Source: Isoetes taiwanensis (lineage: Eukaryota; Streptophyta; Lycopodiopsida; Isoetales; Isoetaceae). Taken from it: 64,000 nucleotides of DNA. Positions 1 through 11,082 of this stretch are shown here, one piece after another; positions within the stretch are counted from its first letter, which is position 1, and each line of letters begins with the position of its first letter. The notes beneath the pieces are model-generated. The model was not told where the DNA came from. It was given only the letters and a program-made list of their open reading frames with translations, and ran no database searches. The position numbers were made by a program, and so were the translations under genes. The stretch lies in assembly GCA_021234155.1 (NCBI GenBank), contig JAJEKV010000576.1, positions 62,001 to 126,000 on the forward strand, written 5' to 3'.

Positions 1-600
1 TTTACTTGCAGATCCGGCCAAAGATAGAAATGATGAAGGATTAGCCCATTCGGGGTAATGAAGGAGTCCGAAGCTTCCTGGGATTAGCGGGCTATTACCG
101 TGGGTTGTTAGAAGGACTTAAGGATTGCAGCACCTCTTCTGGAGTCTTACAAAGCATGAGAGTGAAGGATTGGATTGAGCATTGGAAAGCAAAGTCGGGG
201 AAGTTTTGAAGCTTAAGGGCGCTTTAAGCGTTGGCTTCCAGTCCTCACATTGCCGGATCGAAAAGGATAAACTAGTAGCGCTTAGCGGATGCCCGATGAT
301 TGCCTAGGTGGAATCTAATGCGAGGAGGGAGGTTGTGCACATGAGTTCAAAGAAATGAATGAGGCGAGCGTGATACCTACCGCTGACCAGGGGTTGTTGG
401 CGGTGCGTCCGTGCTGGCGTCTTGGAGACACTACCTTCTTGGTAGAAGATTCCCAGCTCAACCGTTTATCTAACAACCGGCCAATCTCAACCTGGTGGGA
501 GAAGATGGATGGAGTTTCGAGGAGTATGATTTTGAGATTATGTATAAGCTGGGGAAACACAATGTAGTTGCGGATGCATTGTCGCCATCCCCTTGGTATT
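1..600 (+). pseudogene. RT C-terminus and RNase H of Ty3/gypsy pol
   Basis: Near 60-115 the translation gives VRSFLGLAGYYRG, the hallmark between RT and RNase H in Ty3/gypsy elements. Near 400-470, in a shifted frame, it gives SWRHYLLGR, matching the RNase H segment usually written WRHYLLG. Near 520-585 it gives YDFEIMYKLGKHNVVADALS, the conserved end of the RNase H domain. At least three frames are needed to follow these blocks, so the sequence is a pseudogene. Connection and order match the family; catalytic residues cannot all be located. Confidence 0.85.
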
Positions 601-949
601 TCGAACCCATTGTAACGCATAATTTCCACACTCACCGTGAGTTTAAAAAATGTATAGAGCAGACCTTAGCCCGGATCCGAGTTAGTGAGGTGTGGGATAA
701 CAGCAAGTAAACGCCTGAGATAAAGAAACGTGAAGCTTTGCTCAGTTAAGAAAAGAGGGCAAATTGTTATATCACAAAAAGAGTTTGTGTGTACCCAGAG
801 ACTTGAGTCGTGGCTTATTCTCCATGATATGACCCTACAGCCCTATATTTGGACATGCGGTTTCATGAAGACCTACTTTAAGATAAAGCTCGATTATTTT
901 TTGGCCTTCTATGAAAAGGACATTGCGGTATATTAAAGCGATTAATCGG

Positions 950-1534
950 GTGTCGACCAAACCGTTGGCTGAGCGCTTAAAATTCCGGAGAGTTGCAACC
1001 TCCGGATGTGCCCAACGCTAAGTGGGAAGTGCTAACCATGGATTTCATTGTGGGCCTTCCACGTACTCTCGCGCGGATCCCGATGTATTGATGGTAGTGG
1101 TCGACAACTGTTAAAAATGCTCATTTTTGCCATATGCGTTACCCACGTATACGATACCGATACCGTTTTGCCATTTGCAAAGGAGATATCTTTCAGATTG
1201 GGTGCACTAATGCCACGGTAGTCATTGTATCCCGCAGGGGATCCCAAATTAAATAAGTGCGATGCGAAGCGTTTCTTTGCCACCATCCAAACCAAAGCTT
1301 GTTATGAGTATCGACATATCATCCTGGACGGATGGTCGGAATGACGTGCAATCGTATTATAGAGATATGCTACGAAGTTATGTGTGGAGTAAGCAATCAC
1401 AATGGGGTGACTATATTTATTCCGGGTCGAATTTACCTTACAACAAGATGAAAACAGAGTCTTCGAATGTCTCCCTTCATGATAAATTATGGTTATCAAT
1501 GCCCTCAGACACACATGGCATAATCCGTTTCTAA
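950..1534 (+). pseudogene. Ty3/gypsy integrase core (decayed)
   Basis: The integrase core inserts the cDNA into the host chromosome. At about 1024-1063 the translation reads WEVLTMDFIVGLPRT, the classic start of the core with the first catalytic Asp in the MDFI motif. It is followed in a shifted frame by an LMVVVD block at about 1090. Near 1310-1345 WTDGRND corresponds to the HPQTDGQTE motif that precedes the catalytic Glu region. Near 1390-1500 the W-QW-Y pattern with NLPYN matches the end of the core. Several frameshifts and stops separate these blocks. Confidence 0.8.
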
Positions 1535-1998
1535 AGTGGGAGGTTTCTCAACAACTCCTCTTGAAATGCAAGCTTTGGTTGAAGAAGTTCGTGGTTACTT
1601 ATTGGCTGCACTTATGGTGTCGGAAAAGTGTGGCGTGATAAACATAGAACCCCACGGAGTCTTCCGGTGGGCGAATTAGTTTGGCTTAAGATTAAGGTAA
1701 AAAGCCAAGCTTAAGATTGGTAGCGCAAAGAAGTCGGCACCCGGATGGAGGCGGGCCGTTCAACATCATTGAAGCGTGTTGGAGAGCGAGGCATATCGTT
1801 TGGATTTGCCACCCGGCTGAAGATCCACAGGCGTCTTTCCACGATGAGTCTTACAGGCAAAGATACCCGCATCCGGAGGAGATCTTGGATACACCCACCC
1901 TTCTTGGAAATGACGAAAGAGCACCTAGATATAGTCCCCTTCTAAGCTCTTCTTGATGAACTATAAGCGGACCGAGAAGGAGTCAAATCTTTTAATAC

Positions 1999-2211
1999 TT
2001 GGTTAAGTGGAAACACTTGCCGGTTGAGGATACTTCGTGGGTGATGAAGATAGACCTTGAGAAACACTATCCGGACTTCATGCGGGAATCTCGGGGCCGC
2101 ATCATCAACGATGCCTATCAACCTCGCACCCCGACGGGTAAGCTTGAAGGCTTGATTCCGGCAGAATCATGCGGTAGAGGGGTAGATGCATCGTGGTTGC
2201 TTAGCGGTTAG
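1999..2211 (+). pseudogene. Chromodomain at the C-terminus of Ty3/gypsy integrase
   Basis: The open stretch begins MVKWKHLPVEDTSWV and continues to EKHYPDF. This is the usual chromodomain end, in which W-K, E-T-SW and YP-F are conserved. In chromoviruses this domain binds histone marks or heterochromatin and steers integration. It follows the integrase blocks by about 450 bp, as in intact elements. After the YPDF motif the frame runs on for about 30 unrecognised residues. Confidence 0.8.
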
Positions 2212-2769
2212 ATGATGAGATCAACCGTGTTCTCTGGGGCGTGGTGCATTGTCAATGTGGGCATGACCCTAACCGCTTGGAAAAGCATGTAGTGGATAGG
2301 CAGCGTTCATCCTCATTTATAATGGGAACTTAGCCATTCCTTGGCAAAATGCATTTTGAACCATAGGCATGATAAGGTTCCCTTGTAGATAAATTTTTTC
2401 CTTTTATTCTTATAGGGGGTGGTCCCTTCAACCACAACCTATTTATATTATATCTATATACTAATGTATTGCGGGGCCCGGTGGCGATGCATTGACACTG
2501 CCCATGTATAGAGGGTTGCTGATGACCCGACTTCTGATTTTTTATTTTGTCTACATGTATTTTACCTTTTTGTCCTTTGATGTTTTAATATCGGACTACG
2601 GTCCTTAAACCTTTTTATGATAAGTATGTGACATGCACCTTGGTGCTTAAACTATTTGATAATTCAAGTGCTAATGTTATTACCATCGGAAATAAGGAAT
2701 TACCTTCCTTCATAATGTACTTTCCTATATTTTTTACTAACCTAATCTTTGAGGGGCGACATTATTTCT

Positions 2770-2780
2770 AGGAGGGAGAA
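2770..2780 (+). other. Polypurine tract before the LTR
   Basis: The eleven purines AGGAGGGAGAA stand directly before a TGTGG start, the expected position of the primer for plus-strand DNA synthesis. This fixes the LTR start at 2781. Confidence 0.7.
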
Positions 2781-5131
2781 TGTGGCGTTCTAAGTATTTA
2801 TACGGTATGCGTATAAATATACTATCGTCACCAGTAAAATGCGCCACCATGGGGTATTGTAACCTGGGGGTTGACCTAAAGGGATTAATTTAGCTATGCT
2901 AAATTAATTATTAAGGATAATAACCTATAATTAAGGAATAATTAGTTTAATTAAGTTAATTGATTACTTGGGAAGTTGCCACATGGCTAAACTCGATTAG
3001 CCAGCATGGGAATGCTAATCTCTGGGCCATCAAGGTGGATCACTACCCCATGTGACCCCAAAATCGAGCCGGAGGAGGGCGGCCCAAGTACACAGGCTGT
3101 TCTTTGAACACCCCGGTTGTTCTTTGAACACCGATTCTTGAGAGATGGAGCCTCATGACAATGGATCAAGTCGAGCTTCGAAGTTAGTAGATAATCTAGT
3201 TGATATCTTTAAGGCTAAGCGCTTGGTTAAGTTCTTTGAGTCTTCTCGGTTGTTCTTACTTAGGATTAACCCTTCTTTGATATTTAGGATTTACATTTCA
3301 ATTATGGATTATGGTTATTATGAATGGATGGATGACATGAATCTATGAAAGTATCTACATTTAGTCTTCTATAAAGCGGGGATTAGGGGGTAGAGACCTA
3401 CACGTGCCCGTGCTTTAGTATGCTCCTAGTAGCTCCCTTAACTCCCAATAAATGCGGCACGTGCAAGAGACCCTTAGGGTCATGGATGCTATGGGATTGC
3501 TTAGCACCGAGGAGAAGGGACGGGTGGTGAATGAGGGGTGGGGTCTTGCGAACATACCAAGGCTCACAGGACTCCTACGGTGGGCTGGGAGTGGCCGGTC
3601 AGTAGAGGGACCCGGGTATGGGTCCGACACTCCACGGGTGCCGGATGTGTGACCGTATGGGGCACCTTTGTACTGAGTAGATTTAGGGTGAGTAAAGTCG
3701 GGTATGGATGCGGGGGTGCGGCCCCAGTGCGACGTATTCTCTAGCTCACCCATTGAACCCTTTGTGATCACGAAGGGACACTTCCGACACGCCTCATCGG
3801 CAGGCGTCATGAACCACCAGGTAGGCTCGAAGGGGTGATACCTTGAGTCTAGCGTCTCAGGAAGGCTATAGTGATGCCATAGCATGATTGACTCCACCGC
3901 AAAGTGTGCACACGAGGGGCGGATGGAGTGGACAACCCTAGCCAATGTTCTATACCCGATAGCGCCATGCCAAGATTGGTCTGCCGATCTCTTGAGACCT
4001 AGCCGTCGGTCGATCCTCGGAGTCCGGGGGGTAGAACCATGGGTTTGGGGTGTTTTCCCCAGTAGTAAATGCATATTCTTTGTTGTTGTTGTCCGTGGAT
4101 GGATGTGCCACCCTCATTGGTGGTATCTTATGATATGATTATGTTGTATTGCTAACATTGTATTCATGCTTCCGCGACATAGGAGCCCCATTGAAGGCGT
4201 GGGCGAATGGCCCCTCATGTGTCCTTCCACCGAGCATCTTTTATAGATGGCACGGGGTTAGAGCGGAGGGCCACTTTCAAATGGCGAGTTGGTTTCCATG
4301 GGGGGAAAGTCAGGTATATATCGTCCAGGTGTAAAGTATATGTTCAAGAGGGCGTCACATATGTAATGACTTAGCACTAGATAATGGGGATTGAGGTTAT
4401 GGAGATAGGATCCTGTGGAGCGTGATTTACGGCCCTTTTATGAGCTAGGCTTATAGTCGGTTACTATGTATGCGCCCGGTATGGGTCGACACCCAGGATG
4501 CGGATGTCATTATGAAAGGTCGTCATGGGCTCAATAGATCTTGGATAGGCTCGACCTATGGATTCTGGGGGCTAAGTTGGGTACGGATGAGTGGCATCTC
4601 CTCTAGCTCATCCACAATCTCATTATGGCCATAGAAGGGATTTGTCCCATTCTTGCCTCTACGTACTAGGGAAATATAACCTAGAGTAGCTCCATATCTC
4701 CGGAAGGGTATAATCGCTACTCAGCATGTTTCAGCCTATCTTCAAATTGTGCACAGGAAGGACGGATGGAGTGGACTACCCTATCCAATGTTCTATACCA
4801 ACCAATACCAATGTCATGACTCTGTCTGTTGTTATCTAGAGATCTTAACTATCAATCGAACCCCTTTGAGTCTGAGCATGGGGTAGAACCCGCATTTATG
4901 ATGGGCCACCCTTGGTGGTGGCATATTATTATGTATTGTTGCTAGTGCTAACATGTGCGTATGCTTCTGCAGTATAGGATATCCAAGAAGAAGAATGGGT
5001 TGAATGACACTCCATGTCCTTTGCTCGGACACTTGGCCATCACAAGTGGTCTGAGTCGGACGGAGGGTCTTTTCTTGAGATTTCCCATATTTATATGATG
5101 GGAGCATCATATGAGTTTGGGAAGCATCACA
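2781..5131 (+). repeat. Long terminal repeat of the Ty3/gypsy element (single copy, about 2.35 kb)
   Basis: The 5' edge is fixed by the polypurine tract and starts TGTGG. The 3' edge ends CACA two bases before a primer-binding site at 5133, so the termini form the expected TGTG...CACA inverted pair. An LTR of about 2.35 kb is long, partly because of an internal duplication. Open frames inside it (for example 219 codons on the minus strand at 3415-4074) show no family features and are taken as chance. No second copy lies in the window to confirm the borders by alignment. Confidence 0.6.
3611..5075. repeat. Diverged direct duplication inside the LTR (two units of roughly 600-660 bp)
   Basis: Unit 1 (about 3611-4275) and unit 2 (about 4475-5075) share blocks in the same order. 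These are a GGTATGGGTC-CGACAC block (3615 and 4478), CGGATGGAGTGGAC with CCAATGTTCTATACC (3919-3957 and 4763-4800), GGGGTAGAACC (about 4028 and 4880) and CATGCTTCxGC (about 4166 and 4965). Spacing between matching blocks is about 840-865 bp. Divergence is substantial, so the duplication is old. Confidence 0.65.
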
Positions 5132-5132
5132 A

Positions 5133-5146
5133 TTGTATCAGAGCCA
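5133..5146 (+). other. Primer-binding site, initiator-tRNA-Met type
   Basis: TTGTATCAGAGCCA differs by one base from the plant LTR-element consensus TGGTATCAGAGCCA, which pairs with the 3' end of initiator tRNA-Met. It lies two bases after the CACA terminus of the LTR, so the LTR acts here as a 5' LTR for the sequence to its right. Confidence 0.7.
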
Positions 5147-8100
5147 TAATCTTGGTAGACCGGGTTATAGCATTGGCCATGCCCTAATTACTTAGGTTGA
5201 ATAAATAGTAGTATGCGTTAAAATAGGAAATCCTTTTAAGCTTTTCCTCTAGTAGGATAAAATAAGCTAGTTATGTGAATTGGCGGTTAATTAGGTAGAG
5301 AAGAACAGATGAAAGATGAAAAAACAAGGTCAAGTTTAGGACAGAATAAGGCATTCGCTCTCGAGGACCATGAGTTTTATAAGAAGTTCGGATCGAGGCG
5401 ATCTTGACGCGATTGCGTAGAAGACACTTGAATTGACCAAAACACTCAAAAGGCCCCATCGGGAGATGGTCCATGTGAAAGATTTTTAGGGTTACCGTTG
5501 CGTATAGGATGTTTCGAGTGTTCAGAATTTAAAACTAAAGCGTACATTAGAGAAAATATGGGGTCTCAAGATGTCCCCCTAAGAAATATTATGGTTTATT
5601 TTTTCTATTTTCCTAATTATATTGGAGAGCATTTATCCTTCATAAATATAGAATCCAAGTGTATCTTGGAGCCCACGTAGACCTATCGCATTATGCCACG
5701 TCATTTGGAGAGAGAGAGTAGGAAATCTCGATTAGGGTTCCTCGAATCGGGTTAGGTGAGATCTCGGGCGTGTCTCGAGATGGCCTCGAGATCTCCCTAT
5801 TCAAGCGAGGGTGTGCGGTGGTTTCCAAGACTGGCGGGATGCACGATTTGAGCTCGAGATCCAAGGTTTAGGGTTCATGTGGGTGTGAGTTAATATTTGA
5901 ATTTCCCTCATTGCATTTGCTCGGAAAATTTTGAATCATAGTTCAAATTTGAAATTCCCTCATTGCATTTGCCCGGAAAAATTTGAATTGTTTCCAAGGT
6001 GGGACTAACGATGAGGAGATTAAAAAGATCTCAGCGCAAAAGAAAATCTGCCATAAATGCTCATTAGCATCGGTAGAAGCTTCATGCCTCGTCATCTCGA
6101 TGATAATCCCAAGTTCGGGTCGAAGAGTTTGTTGCAAATGTTCGAAACGCGTTCTCGGAGAATGTTGACTATCTCTAATCCTTTAGTTTGGATCATAGGG
6201 TTCTCCTTCCACAATGAGTTCCCCTTCTTGAGTCATCAACTTGATTTGGATACTCACCATATCGTTTGCAATTAATTTACCAAAATAACAATTTGTCACA
6301 TTGCTTGCATTTGAGAGAATCGGAGTTGTCTAAATTGAGATGGGTTAAACGACAAAGAAGGAAAAGGATAAGCGTGTGACCCGCTAACAAAAGAATTCTC
6401 AATTGGAGGAAGATATTGTGATGTTTCAGCAATCGGTCAAGCAATTAGAGTTTGCAAGACTTCGACAATGGCGGATACTAGAAAAGAATATGAAACGAGG
6501 TCGTGTCTTGCGAGAAGAGATTGAGAGAGATCAAGAGGACTGTTCTTGGTGCTTTCGAGAGAGAATAAAAGAATTCAAGCCAATTGAAACACTTAATATT
6601 AAGTGTGGGGCTGCTCGAAGGAGAATTTATGCTATGAAGCAAGTGCTTCTGATCAAGTAAGGGGAAAGAAGGGTGTGAGGAAGAATGTTGGCAACATTGT
6701 AAGAAGTATTGCCACAAAAAAGAAATCATTTCAATGTTAAATTCACCGAGAATTTGATTTGAAGAAATACATTTATGGACACCTTCTTCATGAGGTGAGT
6801 TCTAAAATGGATGCAAATAAAAATTCAAAATGTATGTGATTCCCGGCTGGAATTAGTACAGCAGCTTATAGATTGCTCTTCAAGCAATTTCGGATGCATT
6901 GAACATGGTTGGGACAAATAAAAAGTTATGGTTCCAAGGCCACACCATCCCGAATCTTGTTAGGGCAAGGAGAAACACCATGGTTGAAGAGATCCTTGGA
7001 GGAATGCACTCGATTAAGTGTGAAGCACCATTCACTATTTCGAGGGGCCAAGATCTAAAAAGGTATCCCCAATGACAAAATTATAAGTCTCCATGAGAGA
7101 AACAATTTGTGGTTTGACTTGGAGAGCATTCTGAAATTTATGGTAGTTTTCTATAATATACATGAAGATAGCATTGAGCGACCAATTTTGGAGGTTTGTT
7201 TGAAGCTTGATGAAATGGAACTCAGCCACAAAGTCAAGTATGAAAGGGTGTCTTTGACACTCATGAACGGGCATTTTGCCAGATTATGAACAGCAAAAAA
7301 TGTTAAAGAGGAAGGATAGAGACCCGGTGGTTTCAATCCAATCCAGGAGCATCGTGGTGGTTGGGCCCTTTTTCAAGTTCGGAAAGGAGAATAATGAAGT
7401 CTTTGAAATGGGCCTTTGAGCGACAAATATACCTATGCTTGTGGACAGCTATAATAAAAGGTAAGAAGGTTTTGCGTTAAAGGTTTTGGTTCTTTTTGAT
7501 TAATTTCCACGGCATCAGATTTGGCGAGAAAGCCATGTATAATATTAGGTCTTCTAGGTGCAAAAAAGACTTCTCATTATGTACTTGTATTCTGTGAGAG
7601 ACTTTGAAAGAAACAAAAAATGGCCCCTCAAAAAGTACTCTCAAATGTAATGGAGTTTAGCTCTCGATAGACACACGAAGGATAAAATCCCTGATCCCAA
7701 TTTTGCCTATTCCTTGGATAGAGTTCACATTTGTACCTTTGCATGCTCTTGTTAGGATAGTAGAAAAAGATGATTTGGCTTTGAGTGCTTTATGCGGAAC
7801 ATTAAGGATGAGAAGCAATGGAAAGAAGCTATTGAGCGAAAGTGGAGCGGTCTTATCAGCTGCGGGGATTGCATGGTGGATGTGTGAAGCTGGAAATGGA
7901 TACTAAGCAGTCCTCCAATGGAAGAAGCTTCGGTTCGACCAAGGTGTCTATTGGAGGTGAGAGGGCAAAGCACTTTCTATGCAATGAAAGTGCCAAGGTG
8001 AGGTGTATGGGACTTTGGGAAAAAACTTGTAGAGATGAGGAGGTGGGACAGAACCACTAATGGAAGAACAAAGAAACGAGCATGCATGGAATGCCTTGTC

Positions 8101-8420
8101 CAACTTAAATTTGTTGTTGCGAAGCAGTTTTCACCTTTGAGCAGTTTTTGGAATTGGGAAGGAGCTGTTGTTAAATGCATTACAAAAGGCATACATAGAT
8201 GCATGGGGGGAGGAGGTTACACATTATGTGCATATAATTTTTGCACATGGGCCTTGGTTCTTGATGGGTATGGCGGCTTGGCCATATGGACACACAAGGC
8301 ATGGAAAAATCACATAAACAAGCCAAGATGGTTTCAATGGGAAGACTTAATAGGCAACATCAAGGTGGGGCATATTTTTAATCTAGAAGGGGGGGTAGGT
8401 TACTCTTTTTGCTTTTGAGT
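5147..8420 (+). other. Putative 5' internal region of a second Ty3/gypsy copy; no recognisable gag
   Basis: By position after the primer-binding site this should hold leader and gag. Frames are short. The best plus-strand ones are an 85-codon Glu/Arg-rich stretch at 6403-6660 (charged, possibly coiled-coil), a 60-codon stretch at 7107-7289 and a 127-codon stretch at 8035-8418. None shows a CCHC knuckle or other gag mark. A short duplication of GAAATTCCCTCATTGCATTTG-like sequence sits at about 5900-5975. I do not recognise a gene here; decayed gag or unrelated filler are both possible. Confidence 0.3.
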
Positions 8421-9149
8421 GCACAATAGACATCGAAACCGCTGTGTGTCCATCATAGCCACTGGAACTGTCGTACCTCCGCCATAGCCAACTAGTGAAG
8501 GACCACTGCCAGACCGCTACCATAGCTAAACTTGCATCAGCCCTATACTCTCTCTTGTGCTAGTTTGTCTTCCCTCTGTCTATAGCCCATACTAAAACTA
8601 CTCACAGTCTTGTCAATTACAATGTGCCTTAGCTCTTTGCTCAGTTATGGTTGAAGTTAGCCGAGGCTCTAGATGTGATTGAACACATTCTAGACCAACT
8701 TGCAAACTGCTTTATGACCGATCTTGCTCTACCCTATCCTATCTTTCACATACAATTTCTACATAAGATTAATCATTTGGGTGCTAGTTGCACTATAGTA
8801 GATCACCTAGATGAAACTTAGATCCTCAGCAGGTACCTATCTCCGCAATCTGAAAGCACAGATCCTACTGTGCTTATCAAAAAGGAGGTTCAAAGGGTCA
8901 GAGGCATAGCCATTGTCACTATGCCCAAGAAGCAGCTAAAAGAGATCCCAAATCCCGAGGCATCGAGTACATCTATCTGAGTGATGGAGAGTGCATCCTG
9001 GAAGAGGAATACTTCCACACACTTCAGTATTCTTTTGAGGAAGCCACTCAAAAGTTTGTATGGTTGGAAGTCCCTGATTATTTCTCTCCGATCCCCACAA
9101 GCTACCAATTGAAGGGTGTAACATCTCTTGTCCACTTTTTACATTGTTC
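8421..9149 (+). other. Unassigned DNA, perhaps the left part of an older LINE
   Basis: No intact gene is visible. A plus-strand stretch near 8975-9120 translates without stops for about 50 residues (YLSDGECILEEEYFHTLQYS and onward) but was not recognised. It abuts a duplication at 9150-9173 whose partner at 11059 leads into LINE ORF2 sequence, so it may belong to the same interrupted element. Confidence 0.25.
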
Positions 9150-9173
9150 ATCAACTGTATAGTGGGAGAACAC

Positions 9174-11058
9174 TTATAAATTCTTGATGGGCACTCTATG
9201 ACGTTTAGGACTGTCGGCGTTTTCCTTGTAGGTTGTGCATTCGAGCTTTGTTTTAGATGACCTTTCACTCGTTGGACAGCGCGTTCCAAATGTTCTCCAA
9301 AAGTATCAATTTTGTTAGGGTTTTCTATCAGGTTAGGGGCTGACTTAGGCCTGTTTGATTGCGGCCACTAACAGGAGAGATGGGAAGATAGATATTGCTT
9401 CATCCAAGATGGCGACAAAACAGCGTGAGTTCATCGCCAGCTTGGTGATCCATAACCTCCCAGTGTGCAAAAAGAGATGAATAAGTTAATAGAATATTCT
9501 CTGCCTTCGGTAGTGGATGCTCCGGTGGTTCTCAAAGGAGATTTTCCTCTGTTACAAGGCACTGCGAGTAAGAGAGTAAAAATTAATGGGAATTTGCATC
9601 AAACAAGTACAGATTCCAACCTTAACGTAATTCCTCAGCCTTAAGCTAATGATAGTGCTTGAAAGTCATATGATTCTATTACAAAACTTTCACATCAAGA
9701 TTTAATGATTGGCTATGCAAGGATATATCTAGTGCATCTAGAAAGGCAAGGGTATTAGCTGCTTTACAGGTGTTGTTTGAAGGGCGTAAGGATGAGTTGG
9801 TGGCAATCTTGGTTAGATTGAAAGCTCAGCAGGCTCAGCTTCCGCAACAATTACCTCTAAATGACAGAAGTTACCAATTTTATTGTCAAAATGTAGCTCA
9901 AGCATCTGGAATTTTTGTGGTTGAAGGGACCATCAACCTCATATTAAGTGTGCTAAGAACTTGTCTGGTTACTTTACTCATAGCTACTTAGATTTCTCAC
10001 AATTTTGTATTTGGTTATCTCATGTTTTGCGACGCCTTCAGCTTCCTCCTTTTCAGTCCATCAAGTTGTTGGCAAAAACTTTGTTCCAATTATGTTTGAT
10101 AGTAGTGATGTAGTGGACCCTTTGGTTTCTAAAGGGATTGATTCACTTGGTGGGGAATATATAATGTACCAGTATTACTCTCCTGGTTGGTTCGCGCACT
10201 AAAAATGCCTTACTGGTCTTGATACGTAGTCTTCCTCCAAATCTAATGGCTCATCAGTCTTTAATAGCAATTGAAATTGGACTTGGGTTCCATATCTCAC
10301 ACTCTATCATGAATGTCCGAGGATTTGTGGTTCTATGCTAATGGACTCGCCTTTACTAGATTGTATAGTTGTAAAGAGTAGATATTGATAGAATAAGTTG
10401 GAAAGCTTCTGAATGGTCCAAATTGGCCCCTTGTTTCTTGATAAAGGAGGCCTTTGCTAGCTTTTCATCGAGCACTCGTGCATCTCGGGCATCGCTCAAC
10501 CTTCTCCCTTCTCCTCAAGTTCAAGCTCCATTTGTTTTCTTCACTTGTTCATGATTAACCTTCATCGGTTGTTTTACACATACTCTGCCTCTAGTTCCGA
10601 TGGTGTCGTCCTTGGCACCATCAATTGCACCTATTGTTCCCTCTATTTTCCATGTTGATGCTTCTTCTTCTCATGCTTCTGAGGTTGTTATAGCTGATGG
10701 TCCTAATCTTCAATGCTCTAAAGTGTCATGGCAACAGGTCAATTGGAAGAAGGCAGCTAGGAAGAAGTCTGTTATATCATCTCATGAGGCAATCATGCCT
10801 CATACTATTCAATGGCATGATAATTTGATGTCTATTGATGATCACCTTAATGTGGCAGAACATGTTGATTGTGACGAGGCCATTAAATGCCTCAAGGTGG
10901 CACAAGGAGAGTGATTATCTACCTACTGTGTATGGGTAGTTTTGCTTAATGGTCTATTTCGCCTCTAGATTTTGAGTCCCATGTCACAGCTCTCTTGTAT
11001 GTACCTTGATTTTTTTACTTCACAATAGATTGTCGTCCTTCAAAAAGTAATAATGATA
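9174..11058 (+). mobile_element. Nested LINE fragment with DUF4283-like ORF1
   Basis: A LINE piece bounded by the 24-bp duplication. The plus strand carries an ORF1-like protein in several frames, then about 140 bp of 3' sequence ending in a TAATAATGAT-type tail rather than poly(A). No endonuclease or reverse transcriptase is present, so it must have arisen by internal deletion or been moved by another element. The stretch 9174-9410 is its presumed 5' leader. Confidence 0.4.
9410..10914 (+). pseudogene. LINE ORF1 relic, DUF4283-like
   Basis: ORF1 of seed-plant L1 elements carries a DUF4283 nucleic-acid-binding domain. The relic begins with a Met at 9410 (MATKQREF). Near 10055-10200 the pattern SLGGEYIMYQYYSPGW resembles the DUF4283 strand containing GR-L-I-PW-PGF. 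Near 10310-10380 the frames give RICGSMLMDSPLLDCIVVKS, resembling RICV-D---PLP--I. The tail (10600-10914) is Ser/Ala rich and holds SWQQVNWKKAARKKS, like the basic W-V-KK stretch near the end of these proteins. Frames shift several times. The family call is from remembered motifs. Confidence 0.4.
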
Positions 11059-11082
11059 ATCAACTATATAGTGGGAAAACAC

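Larger units (their letters stand above)
1..2780 (+). mobile_element. Ty3/gypsy chromovirus, 3' part of pol (decayed)
   Basis: A full-length element of this type copies its RNA to DNA and integrates it; this one is dead. Pol domains lie in canonical order on the plus strand: end of reverse transcriptase, RNase H, integrase, chromodomain, then a polypurine tract at 2770-2780 and an LTR. Every domain is broken by frameshifts and stops, so no long ORF remains. The window starts inside pol, so gag, protease and most of RT are missing from this copy. The stretch 2216-2769 has no recognisable coding and should be the region between pol and the 3' LTR. The chromodomain behind integrase places it in the chromovirus branch of Ty3/gypsy (family knowledge). 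Confidence 0.85.
9150..11082. repeat. Probable 24-bp target-site duplication (9150-9173 and 11059-11082)
   Basis: ATCAACT-R-TATAGTGGGA-R-AACAC is present at both ends with 22 of 24 bases identical. The length fits LINE target-primed insertion. The sequence between the copies carries a LINE-type ORF1 and the sequence outside on the right is LINE ORF2, consistent with one retroelement nested in another. Confidence 0.5.

Noticed and set aside
3415-4074. 219-codon minus-strand frame
   Set aside because: Lies wholly inside the LTR, has no recognisable domain and low-complexity Pro/Ser/Thr composition; taken as chance.
8035-8418. 127-codon plus-strand frame as gag or other protein
   Set aside because: Trp/Gly-rich but without a CCHC knuckle or known motif; not called a gene.
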